Assembly (NCBI RefSeq): GCF_002994745.2 | Contig: NC_037091.1 | Location: 26,045,789 to 26,109,788, forward strand | Direction: 5' to 3' | Origin: Rosa chinensis | Lineage: Eukaryota; Streptophyta; Magnoliopsida; Rosales; Rosaceae | DNA: 64,000 nucleotides | In this document: positions 45,801 to 54,519 of the stretch, one piece after another | Layout of the letters: every line of letters begins with the position of its first letter | Position numbering within the stretch: position 1 is the first letter of the stretch | Made by a program: the position numbers and the translations under genes | Notes under the pieces: model-generated | What the model was told of the DNA's origin: nothing | Seen by the model: only the letters and a program-made list of their open reading frames with translations | The model's database searches: none

Positions 45801-48562
45801 ACCTGGCAGATGAATCCAATGCCCTGGAGCTTGGCGACCTCCTCTCCTATGGCGCGGTACTTCTCCTCGTCAAAGGCCCTTCGCTTCTGCTTGATGGGAT
45901 AGAAGGATGGCTTGATGGTTAGCTTGTGTGTGATGATTTCAGGAGAGATACCTGGCATGTCTGCATATGACCATGCGAAGACGGCGGCGTTGTCCCGTAG
46001 GAATTGAGTGAGTTCTGCCGCCACCTCTGGGTCTAGCTGAGCTCCTATGCGGACTGTCCGCTCTGGGTGCTCGTCAGAGATGCTGATAACCTTCAACGAT
46101 GTTTCCGGATTGACCGGTTCCTTCTTCACATATTTCTTCTCCTCATCCCTAGGATCTTCGAAGATATCTGGTGGTGGTGCCTGATTTCCTACCGTTAGGA
46201 TTTCGTGGCGGCGGGTTGACCGCGCAATGGTGGTTGAATAGCACTCTCGTGCCAATTGCTGACTTCCCCTGACACAGCCCGTGCCGTTGGGTGTGGGGAA
46301 CTTCATGAGAAGCATGTATCCGGTGATGATGCATTTGAACTTGTTGAGTGCCGGCCGTCCTATGATGGCGTTGTACGAACTGAAACAATCCACAATTATA
46401 AATTCAGTATGTACCTCTGCCATACAGGGACTGGAGCCGATGGTTAACCGCATGTAATCAGAACCCAGCGGTTGAGTGATATCGCCGGAGAAGCTAAGCA
46501 ATGGCTCATGGTCTTGTAGTAGTTTCTTGTTCCGCTTAAGGCTGTTGTAACAACCGCTGAATATGACATTGACAGCGGATCCGCCATCCACCAGGATTCT
46601 TCCTACTGACCATCTGTCGAGAATGGCATCGATCAGAAATGGGTCGTCATGGGGTAGATGTACTCCGCGCTCCTCCTCCTCTGAGAAGGTGATGGGCTCC
46701 CAACCAGACTTTGGGAGTTTGGCGGATCTCTCGTAGCGGATGTTACAGACTTCCTTTGGGTGATTGGCGCGTGCGTAACGCTTTCTTGCCCTGTGAGACA
46801 TGTTGGTGATTGGAGCCCCGCCATCGATGGTGTTGATGCGGCCCAGTGGCTCAATGTTGGCAATCACAGGTGGCGGTTGGCGCACTTTGAACTGATCCAT
46901 CTTGCCGTCACGGTACAGGGTCTCAATGGCCGTTTTGAGAGCGTTGCAACTGTTGGTATTGTGACCGCTGTCCTCGTGGTACTTGCACCACATGCCGGTG
47001 TTTCTTGGCTTGCCCTTTTTGGGGAATTTCGGTGAGGGTGGCGGCGGTATCTGATCCTTACACTGATTGTAAATTTCCTCGTACGAGGCTGTGAGGACGG
47101 TGAATACTGCATACCGCTGAGAGGATTCCGTCTGCTTGTTGCGATTGTCCCCATGGGATGGGCGGTTGCCCTTGTAGTGGTTGTCTTTCTGCCTCTTGCT
47201 TTGATAACTGCCCTGCTGCCATTCCCTCTTCTTGTCAGCTGGCGGTGCAGTGGGGGCTTTGCTGGCGGTCTCCTGATGGCTGGAGGAGGGTTGAGATGAC
47301 TTTGTTGGTGTTGCTGGTGGCGGTGGGGTTTCTCCATATGTGATAAATTCCGCCTGGGCATGAATGACCGCCTCACTCATAAGGTGATCATACGCCGCAT
47401 TGGGATGATTGTAGTTGAGGTGATAGAGGAATGGTCCCTTGAGGAGTCCCTGCCTGAAAGCCGCCGAAGCCATCGTTTTGTCGAGATCGCGGCACTGAGA
47501 TGCTGCCGCCCGCCATCTTGTGACGAATGCCTTCAACGATTCGTCCTCTCCCTGCCGGACGCCAAACAACTGGCTCGTATTGTGATGACCGGCGGACAAC
47601 AAGATGAATCGAGAGAGGAAAGCATGAGATAATGCCTGGAATGAGCCGATGGACCCTGGCGGACACTCGAAAAACCAACTCATTGCCTCACTATCCAGCG
47701 TTTCGCTGAACAAGTGGCACAGGGTGGCGTCATCAAATCCCTTGTTGTTGGTGACCTTCTTGAACGTGTCCATGTGGACGAAGGGATCGGTCTTACCGCT
47801 ATAATGTGACATTTTTGGGGTCTTTGCAAACGCTGGTCTGACGGCTTGCAAAATTGTAGCGGTGAATGGTCCTGGCCTGGACGCGAAGAGTGGGTTTGGG
47901 ACTGGCGCCGGGGTGCCCGCCTCCGCCAGGATTAGCCTCTCTTCTAACTGTTGTATCCTTTCCAAAATTTGGGCGGTTGTGCTGCCAGCGGGGCCTGCTC
48001 GGGCGCTCCGCGGAACTGACCCCCGCCCGGGAATGGGTAGATTGCCCTTAGTGCTTGCTCTAGTCCTCGAGGGGTGGGTGCGCAGCGATGACTCCGCCTC
48101 CTGCTCCAACAGTTGGGGGACAGGGGGTGGTCCCGTTCCTGCCAGCTCAGGTGGGTTTAGCGGTACCTGCATTTGCACAATGGGTCCCATACCAGCGGTA
48201 GGCCGGCTGTGTCTGGTGCTGTGTGACTGGTCACTTCGTGCTGGGTTGGCGTTTGCGTCCAGCGCCCGCTTTAGCTCGTCGAAACGTGTCATCAGTGTGG
48301 CCACCTGGTGTTGGGCTTCCGCCTTCTCCTTGCGTTCCTGCTCGCGTTCCCTGTTTGCTTTGTGGAGGTCCGCGAGCGCCAGCTCATACAAGGCGGTGAG
48401 GTCCTGACCTGGGGGACGGCTGCTGCTTGGATTTGTTTCACCGCCTGGGTTGACCGGGGTGTTGAATAGTGCGCGGTTGATGTTTACCGCTGGGTGGGCG
48501 GGTTGGGGAACGGCGGACTGGTCTGCCTGCTCCTCGACATTTCCCCCGCTATCGTTAGTCAT
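42854..48562 (-). CDS. Tat gypsy gag-pol polyprotein, 1902 residues
   Basis: A single open frame without stops. Gag (retrotransposon gag domain) is at about residues 250-420, followed by a zinc-knuckle-like CKYHEDSGHNTNSC at about 560. The aspartic protease is at about 657 (VDGGSAVNVIF). Reverse transcriptase is at about 880-1070, with YVDD near 1042. RNase H is at about 1130-1250. A second, archaeal-type RNase H is at about 1338-1470 (LHVDGSASAKASGAGVIL), typical of the Tat lineage. Integrase is at about 1560-1790, with Zn-binding H...H and CHKC, DLMGKF (Asp), TDNGTQF (Asp) and NGQVEAAN (Glu). All catalytic residues I looked for are present. Gag and pol share one frame, so the ratio must be set by processing or expression level. 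Transcription would start in the LTR at 48616-49129. Confidence 0.95.
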   Translation of the reverse strand: MTNDSGGNVEEQADQSAVPQPAHPAVNINRALFNTPVNPGGETNPSSSRPPGQDLTALYELALADLHKANREREQERKEKAEAQHQVATLMTRFDELKRALDANANPARSDQSHSTRHSRPTAGMGPIVQMQVPLNPPELAGTGPPPVPQLLEQEAESSLRTHPSRTRASTKGNLPIPGRGSVPRSARAGPAGSTTAQILERIQQLEERLILAEAGTPAPVPNPLFASRPGPFTATILQAVRPAFAKTPKMSHYSGKTDPFVHMDTFKKVTNNKGFDDATLCHLFSETLDSEAMSWFFECPPGSIGSFQALSHAFLSRFILLSAGHHNTSQLFGVRQGEDESLKAFVTRWRAAASQCRDLDKTMASAAFRQGLLKGPFLYHLNYNHPNAAYDHLMSEAVIHAQAEFITYGETPPPPATPTKSSQPSSSHQETASKAPTAPPADKKREWQQGSYQSKRQKDNHYKGNRPSHGDNRNKQTESSQRYAVFTVLTASYEEIYNQCKDQIPPPPSPKFPKKGKPRNTGMWCKYHEDSGHNTNSCNALKTAIETLYRDGKMDQFKVRQPPPVIANIEPLGRINTIDGGAPITNMSHRARKRYARANHPKEVCNIRYERSAKLPKSGWEPITFSEEEERGVHLPHDDPFLIDAILDRWSVGRILVDGGSAVNVIFSGCYNSLKRNKKLLQDHEPLLSFSGDITQPLGSDYMRLTIGSSPCMAEVHTEFIIVDCFSSYNAIIGRPALNKFKCIITGYMLLMKFPTPNGTGCVRGSQQLARECYSTTIARSTRRHEILTVGNQAPPPDIFEDPRDEEKKYVKKEPVNPETSLKVISISDEHPERTVRIGAQLDPEVAAELTQFLRDNAAVFAWSYADMPGISPEIITHKLTIKPSFYPIKQKRRAFDEEKYRAIGEEVAKLQGIGFICQVVYPQWISNLVMVKKPSGKWRMCVDFKNLNKACPKDSFPLPRIDQLVDATAGHELLSMMDAFSGYNQIQMHPSDQECTTFTTDKGLYCYNVMPFGLKNAGATYQRLMNAMFAEHLGKIIEVYVDDMLVKSIKASGHVANLKIIVTILLAYGMRLNPEKCFFGVTASKFLGYIVSERGIEANPDKVQAILDLADPEYKVHVQCLQGKLTALSRFISRLTDRCAPFFKLLKTTHKKVINWNPECQTAFQGLKDYLAAVPLLSIPVQGETLFIYLAVSVSAVSCAIVRREGQDELPVFYAGRGMNGAETRYPPLEQLALALIVAARRLRQYFQAHTIHVLTNQPLKQVMQNPEHSGRLSKWAIELSEFDIDYKPRTAMKGQAVADFIAELTERQPNPSTENEPGTEMVTAKEPAPLQSDWNLHVDGSASAKASGAGVILTGPGGLNVEYALKFNFKASNNMAEYEALIAGLLLAIDSGADSVNIFSDSQLVVNQVNDSFQAKDQQLAAYLGYVKTLLKKFKFHNITQIPREKNTKADSLARLATAQPHQSPADTRVECLDKPSITKTLAEIFNIEVNTSWMDEVIEYKRNGTLPEDKVKARQLQRRATRYNIQNGKLYRQGFTHPNLRCLTPEEGKIVLAAIHSRECGNHSGARSLANRTMRQGYFWPTLGDDARQVSRSCHKCQQFADIPHAPAEPLSVIVAPWVHSTWGLDLMGKFQTAKGQFKYIIVAIDYDSKWIEAEPLTAITTAKVIHFLWKNIYCRYGVPHTIITDNGTQFNNKELISFTANLGTKMSFASVAHPQTNGQVEAANKIIKKLLKKKLDKAKGLWVEKLPEVLWAIRTTPTSATGETPFCMMFGTEAVLPIEVSQPTARVEGYRPETNTDGINLDKDLLEEKRHKAHLCNLQNKQRVSRFYNARVKARNLQLGDWVMKEVIPPPTKLRPTWEGPYKIVEVISPGTFYLMDKDGVTTTHPWNTKHLRYYYK

Positions 48563-48597
48563 GGTAATTGTGATGGGATGACTTTTTGTTCAAGGTT

Positions 48598-48615
48598 TCC
48601 CACAGACGGCGCCAA
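48598..48615 (-). promoter_or_regulatory. Primer binding site of the gypsy element
   Basis: TTGGCGCCGTCTGTGGGA on the minus strand directly follows the 5' LTR end. The TGGCGCCGT core matches the 3' end of tRNA-Asp, as in many plant gypsy elements; the rest of the match is imperfect. Confidence 0.75.
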
Positions 48616-49129
48616 TGTTAATGTCTAAAAGTCTAGCGGTAGCAGGACTTTAGCTAACGTTGATCCGATGGGCGGATCGATACTTGTGTTGTTGTGGTTC
48701 CCGTTACCTGTCAAGTGAAATACAAAGGGGCGTCAGAGGGAGACCGCGCTGGGCGGTCTTCAGCTCTCCGATGCCTAAGTTAGTCGATGTATTTATGTTG
48801 ACAAAGTAACCGTAAGCAAGTATTAAATGCGTAATAAATGAGGAGAGAGGAGAGGACCTTTTATAGGTGAGGAAGATGATGATCTTCTCCTTGTTTTCGA
48901 TGTGGGACTGATGTGCTTCAGTTCCCAGTTTCAGTAGCTTCTGATGCTAACTTGACACGGCGCGTGGCGGCGCGTCTGCGGTGCTTTGGGGTTGCTCCGG
49001 GGCTCAGGCGGTAACCTGGCTAGCTGTCTTTACGCCAGTCACTTATATGGTGGGCGTTGGTACCCCTGGCGGTACAATGAGCGTGGCTCATTATAGCTAA
49101 TTATGCTTGCAAATGCACATGTATGTACA
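48616..49129 (-). repeat. 5' LTR of the Tat gypsy element
   Basis: 514 bp with TG...CA ends. TATAAAAGG, read on the minus strand at 48857-48865, is the likely promoter box for gag-pol. It is followed on the right by the duplicated target TCGGA and the rest of the family-A LTR. Confidence 0.95.
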
Positions 49130-51048
49130 TCGGAGGAGGAAGAATCGGACCTAAGAGGAGAAAATGATCGGGGAAGAAGAGAGAGAAAACTGGGTAGGTT
49201 TCCAAAAATGGCAACTTACCACAGTAACTAGCTATATTTATAGAAAGTTACTGTGAACAGTAAATTTTACATTTTTTGCCATAACTTTCACATACGAACT
49301 CCGATTTTTACGTACTGCATATGCACGTGCTCAGTTTAACGTCCTCTACAACTTTCATGAAGGAAATTTTCTCAAATTTTGACCCGAACAAAAAGTCATC
49401 TTTTAGAGCCCCCTAAAAGTACCGAAACGACAATAAAAGTGAAAGTAAAACTCGTTTACAGTCCAAATGACTAGTAAATCGGTAAATTCCAGTTCGGGAC
49501 GTTACAAAACGAGCCTAAACCACGAACTCTTTTTCCCTTCCTTCCACACTCTTCCGCCATGATTGGAATCTCATCACGCGTAGTAACTTGTACAGATTCT
49601 GGTGGAGTACCCTCCGGTGCCTCCAGAGTTAGTTTCTCCTTATGCTCTTCTCTCTTATTTTTCAGTTGATCCTACAAAAATAATTATGTTATTTATTTAT
49701 ATATTTAATTAATAGTAATTATTTACAAAAACTAATACAACCTTAACAAAATTGATAACAATACTTACATATTTATCACGTGCATCATCACTAACCCAAT
49801 TGCTATTTGAATCTTGATACATAGCTGCTCAATTGTCTATGAAAGACAAAGGATTGCCCTCCTGCAATTTAAAAAAATCTCCCAAATTAACAGTTATTGA
49901 AGAGAACATTTTAATTAACTCATTTGAAACTCATCAAATTTACCTTGGCTGTCCTCAAAGCATGTTGAATGAAAGGCATAGCTCCGCCACGATGCGTACT
50001 CCTTTGTCCCTTTCAGGTAGCTGAATTCTTGTCGCATTTATCCTTTATAAATATTGTGAGGTTAACTATGTACTCTAAGATTTTTAATCAAAACATAAAT
50101 CTGTAATATTCTTTCTTTAAAAAAAATCATACAACAATAAAAATATTTGAAAAAAAAAAAAAGAGAATAAAGAATACATACAATATATTTTGGATCGGTG
50201 TAGAGCTTGTCACATAGCCAATGCTACTCCTCTGTCGATCTTTCACGCCATAGATCCGGTGGAGGAAGTGTGGCTGGTCCCTGAGCAGGTGTGCCACATT
50301 TTTGATAGTGATAGTGCAACTTCCACTTAAATTGAGTATACGTCGAGCGCATCTTATCATCCACAAAATAGATAACTTTTGGATGTTCTATTTCGACATC
50401 AAAGTGTACCTAATTAAGAAAAAAAATAATAGAGTATGTTAGGAACAAAAAATATTAACTTTGCATTAAACCACTTTGACTTAATTAACTTACCATCAAT
50501 CCCTCTCGTAGTGTCCTCTTAATATTTGCTGGAATCTTATTCCATCCGCTGTAACATATAGGAGATCGACTTTAAACCTCAATCCCTATAGCAGTAGTGA
50601 ACTTCTTATTGCTGTACTCAGTATTTGGGACCCAATGCTCCTGGTCAAATATTATCTCCACCTTCTTGTTACCATTGCTAGCAATCATCTCAATCATACC
50701 TTTCCCAGTTGTTTTGCCACGTGTTTTTTTTCAATTCAGCAGGGGTAGAGGAATTCTCTGTATGATCAGATAAGAAGACAGAAACTGAAACTAATATATA
50801 TCAAACCCTCGTTAAAGATAACAAGTGACATATGTATTCACATCTTTACCTGAGTTGTGAGTTATAGGATGTTGATCGACTTGTGGCTCTTCAAATGGCA
50901 ATTGAGTTATTGTGGCTGCTGCATTAGAAGTTGCTCTCAGGGCTGGTTGTGATGGTAGCTGAGAAGCAGATTTGGATGGTCTTGTTGTCGCAGTAGCAGG
51001 CTCCCTTATCATTTTTCCTTGGCCAAGTTGCAGAGATTGAGACGACAT

Positions 51049-52618
51049 CTACAACACATGACAAAAAGGAGTTGAAATAACAACATGAGATAAGCTAAAA
51101 CAAATGATCTTGAAAACTACAGTACAACAGCAAGCAATAAGGAACATATTGTACTCAATGATCGAGAACTGGAGCTTTAGTAACATGAGTGAATTTCATG
51201 CATATGTACTGGTGATCTAAAATAATAGTTCTTGAATTAATGTTGCAGATGTAAAGCTTAGGAATAAGAAGATGGATTGCCTTAGCAACGAACCAATCTC
51301 CAACTTACTATAGATTGATCCTCATTCTTCGTTGTTTCATCAAGGACACAATGACACATACATACACATTAATGAAACGTAACCACAAAACCCAAAATTA
51401 AATTCTAACGCTTAAGATTCTAAATCACATTAATGTTTATACACATTACTTCTAAATCATATTTCAAATGCTTAAGATTACAAGAACCTGAGAAGTTGGA
51501 TTTTTTTTGTTTTTGAACACTCAACATAAAAGCTCTGAACATAACAACAAAGCCACATTCACACAGGTCTAGTACAGGAACAAATATAAACACATCAGAG
51601 GTGCTTCAACTTTTCAAACTAAAATTATAGAAACACACCACAAGCACATAGCAATTTTAAGAACAACAATCTAACTGGCTAAACATGGATGATATAGGTA
51701 CTCAATACTCATCTGGAATACCAGTAAAGAAAAGAAATCAGGAAAGGAAAGAAAGACCAAAAAGCATCTATAAATAGTAAGAAAATTTAAGGAAAAACCA
51801 TCATGATAGTTACATAAAGAACTAGGCCTGTACATAAAACATTCGAAAACTTCTCTTCGAGTTAAAGGAGTTTACCTCACAAACAAGTAACAACAACATC
51901 AAAAAGAAAAGAAAGGAATGGGACAGAACACTCAATTCATGTTAATAGGCAAGAGGCATAATTAGTTTTTAGCCTGAAGTCAATGCACAGACTAGAGTTT
52001 AGAGAAAAGAAAAGAAGATTTGCTTGTGATAATCCAGATCAAACAAACAAAAGGACATGCATGTAGGTGGAGATCGAGTGAGTCAAAATGGCACTAATTT
52101 TTCAGATTTTATATAACAGGAAACAAGAAGAAGAAGACTAAAAAGGGAGAGAAGGAATCTGGAATTCGAGATCAGACATAATAAAAACTTAATTGAAAAA
52201 GTGGCTGCAATCACATACAAAACAGTTTTCTTGCTTCGGAAACATGAAAACCAGAAGGATGGAAAACATTAATTTTGAACAATAAGACACTTGGGTATAT
52301 CCAAATCAAAAAATAAGAGAAAATCTACCGTTTTGGTGTATGTGTTTGAAACACCTTCAATCTGCAATTCCACAGAAAAGAAAGAATCAAAATTCGAGAT
52401 TACAGAAAGAGAAAGAGAAACCTGTTGCCAGCAACGTCAGTTAAGGAGAAAGAACTGAAAACAAAGAGAGAGAAAGTCAGAAACAATACAAACCAAAACC
52501 CAGAAACAATACAATGTAAGCGGAAAAACAAACTACACATGAAGTTGCACAAATAATAAACACAAGATGAAGATCATATATATAGCATAACATAACAAGA
52601 TAATAACAGAATCGGTTA
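51049..52618. other. CACTA interior upstream of the Ptta gene
   Basis: AT-rich sequence, probably leader and introns of the Ptta-type gene. No protein motif, TNP2 transposase or CACTA terminus was found on either strand. Confidence 0.45.
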
Positions 52619-53925
52619 TGAACATGATTCATACCAGCAGTGGTGGAGAAGGCCATCGATCTTGCAACAAGGTCTTCTGTGATCCTCTCAACTTAGAAGC
52701 TACTATCTATGGGGCTAGAACTGTATGCTTGCGTGTTTTGGAGAGGTCACAGGGACCTTGTATTTATATTGTACAGAACAACGAATACCTGCCCATAACA
52801 GGTTACTTAATATCATTATTACTGTATCTAACAAAATATATCCGATATATTCTTACTTGGTTACCAAGCCATTTAGATTCTCAATTGTAAATATTAGATT
52901 CACAAATCAATACGAATATCATAGAATAGGTTCTCATATTATCTCATATTACTTTCTCTTTAGGTAACAATAGTTATTACACCTGATATGCATTCATTAG
53001 ATGTTCATTAGAGGTGGCAAACGGGCCTGCCCGACCCATTTTAAGCGGGCCTAGTCGTGCTTCGTGCCGTGCTTGGGCCAGCCAATTTATTATCATGTCA
53101 GGCTCGTGCCGGCTCATTTACTTAAACATTAAGCCTGGCTTGGCCCATGGCCCGAGCCCATATCGTGCCGGGCCGTGCTCGTGCCAGGTCAATAACGGGC
53201 TGTGCTCATGCCTACCCACTATAAAGCACGATTTTAAAATCTTAATTTGAACAAATAAAAATTAATTTTATTTAACTATTTAGAAAATTAAAATAAATTA
53301 AGTTCTACAACGTTTTTCTTAATCTTAGCTTTATAAGATTAGATTTCTAATAATTTTTTATATTCCACTATAAGAAAGAAAGAAGAAGAAAAAAACTCAA
53401 AATATATTGTTTTTAGTATATTATTGTGAGACTAATCTTTATTAAAATAATGAAGATTTAGTATCTATTATTCTTTCCTTCATTCTATAGTTGTATTATT
53501 ATGAGATTAGTCTTTATTAATAAACATATATTTAATATTTAGAAAAAATACTTATGTCAAAACAAGGATATAATGTTTTGTTTCATTATTTTGACAATAT
53601 AAAAGAAAAAATTGGTGGAATTGCCATGAGATTTTAAATAAAAAGGTCTCATATTCAAATCTCATCATTGTATTTTTTTAATATTTTTAAAAACAAAATG
53701 AAATTTTGTTTTTGTAATGGGCCGACCCACAATATGTGGTGCTCGGGCCGTGTCGGGCCCATTACGGGCTCGGGCCGGGCCGGGCCAATATTCTTAGGCC
53801 TAGCCCGACCCGTTATTCTAACGTGCTCGGGTCGTGCCGGGCCACTAACGGGCTTGGGCCGTGCCGGGCTGTGCTCGTGCTTAGTGGCCCGTTTGCCACC
53901 TCTAATGTTCATATCAAGTCTTACA
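52619..53925 (-). repeat. 3' LTR of copia-2, carrying a hAT MITE
   Basis: The upper boundary is clear: on the minus strand AAGTGGGAGAT (polypurine tract, 53926-53936) is followed by TGTAAGACTTGATATGAACA. A TATAAATA box lies at 52761-52768, read on the minus strand. The lower end is set at 52619 (TGAACATG) only because TG...CA ends and a length of about 400 bp without the MITE are plausible. The 5' LTR lies beyond 64000, so it cannot be checked. Confidence 0.6.
53009..53904. mobile_element. hAT-type non-autonomous element (896 bp)
   Basis: Inverted ends TAGAGGTGGCAAACGGGCC on the left and GGCCCGTTTGCCACCTCTA on the right are flanked by a perfect 8-bp duplication ATGTTCAT (53001-53008 and 53905-53912). 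Eight bases is the hAT hallmark. The GC-rich arms are full of GGGCC/GGCCC motifs, while the centre (53230-53690) is AT-rich and non-coding. Confidence 0.85.
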
Positions 53926-54519
53926 ATCTCCCACTTGAACATCTAGTGAATCCATGTAATAAGAATATTGCTCAGTATAGAAATAGTAATCAACTAAAAT
54001 GTGCACAGAGATAAAATGAGTACCTTAATCTAACCAAATCTCTGTCAATGTACAACCATGTTGAAGAACCACAGAAAAGATTCAAAGTTGTAAAGATTGA
54101 TCCCTCTGCAATTACAAAACCCCATGATCATGCATCACATGAGACACTAGAAATATCACTCAATATGTACAGTGCCAATGAATGTGAATTTAAACTCTTG
54201 ATGCATCTGTACATGGTCCTCTTAATGGTTCAATGTGCAAGAACCTCAACACTCAGCTAAAGAATATAACTGATCATAATGTGTTATAAAAAATTTGATC
54301 CACAATAACCAATTGCTGAATGTACACATATATGGTAAAATTCAAAAACGGATCAAAACAGAAATCAAAAGAAAATGCTGCAGTAAAACAATATATATAA
54401 CTTAAAACCATGGATAAACTGAATTTTATTGACTTGTAAAATTCAAATGTCAAATACAACTTGATAAGTTCTTAAAACTCAAAATATAAAACTGAAACAT
54501 TAATCAGAAAACTTAAAAA
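53926..54519 (-). other. copia-2 3' untranslated part with polypurine tract
   Basis: The tract AAGTGGGAGAT at 53926-53936 (minus strand) is adjacent to the LTR. The rest, up to the end of pol, holds no coding sequence. Confidence 0.65.

Larger units (their letters stand above)
37458..49129 (-). mobile_element. Young Ty3/gypsy element, Tat lineage
   Basis: LTRs of 514 bp lie at 37458-37971 (3' LTR) and 48616-49129 (5' LTR), flanked by the 5-bp duplication TCGGA (37453-37457 and 49130-49134). Only two differences are seen between the LTRs, at 37719 and 37800 in the 3' copy. The order on the minus strand is 5' LTR, primer binding site, one gag-pol frame, an additional gene in antisense, tandem repeats, polypurine tract, 3' LTR. 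The dual RNase H domains, the antisense gene with a PF04195-like domain and the 3' tandem repeats place it in the Tat lineage. It is intact enough to be a candidate for recent mobility. Confidence 0.95.
32948..49506 (+). mobile_element. Solo LTR, family A, with two nested insertions
   Basis: It begins TGACAGGACCCGCCCCG and ends GGGACGTTACA (TG...CA). A perfect 5-bp duplication AAACG flanks it (32943-32947 and 49507-49511). Removing the nested family-D LTR (34293-36605) and gypsy element (37458-49129 plus one duplication) leaves about 2.6 kb of LTR without gag or pol. It is the same family as 58631-63809. Its remaining parts (33000-34290, 36606-37457, 49130-49506) hold no gene. Confidence 0.85.
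32637..51048 (-). pseudogene. Ptta/En/Spm-family CACTA gene split by a 16.6-kb LTR nest
   Basis: Minus-strand exons run from the ATG at 51048. They are 51048-50850, about 50755-50495 (VEIIFDQEHWVPNTEYSNKK), about 50410-50180 (FKWKLHYHYQKCGTPAQG, HWLCDKLYTD), about 50030-49920, about 49860-49775 (SNWVSDDARDKY), about 49670-49512, and its continuation 32942-32637 ending in a TGA. The pattern fits the plant transposase Ptta/En/Spm family (PF03004). The last segment has a coiled coil (MQDKVKKLESTVDTM). The solo LTR 32948-49506 lies inside this exon. Flanking codons join as KRVRGLGSF and PRMELPT once the 5-bp duplication AAACG is counted once. Other breaks are stops in the second, third and fifth exons and a frame change near 50715. 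It would bind element ends; it is now inactive. Confidence 0.7.
31467..52618 (-). mobile_element. CACTA (En/Spm) element, left end and body
   Basis: The left terminus CACTACAAGAGAAAATG at 31467 is a standard CACTA end. Subterminal repeats follow, and a minus-strand Ptta/En/Spm-family gene occupies 32637-51048. The other terminus (expected to end CTTGTAGTG) is not found before copia-2 begins at about 52619. It is probably beyond the window or lost, so the end given is only the last stretch assignable. No TNP2-type transposase was recognised, so the element is probably non-autonomous. It hosts the 16.6-kb LTR nest at 32948-49506. Confidence 0.65.

Noticed and set aside
45191..45922. 243-residue open frame on the plus strand
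   Set aside because: Antisense shadow of the gypsy reverse transcriptase; no motif of its own.
50590..50600. AGTAGTG as a CACTA right end
   Set aside because: It lies inside a coding exon of the Ptta gene and lacks the CTTGTAGTG context.
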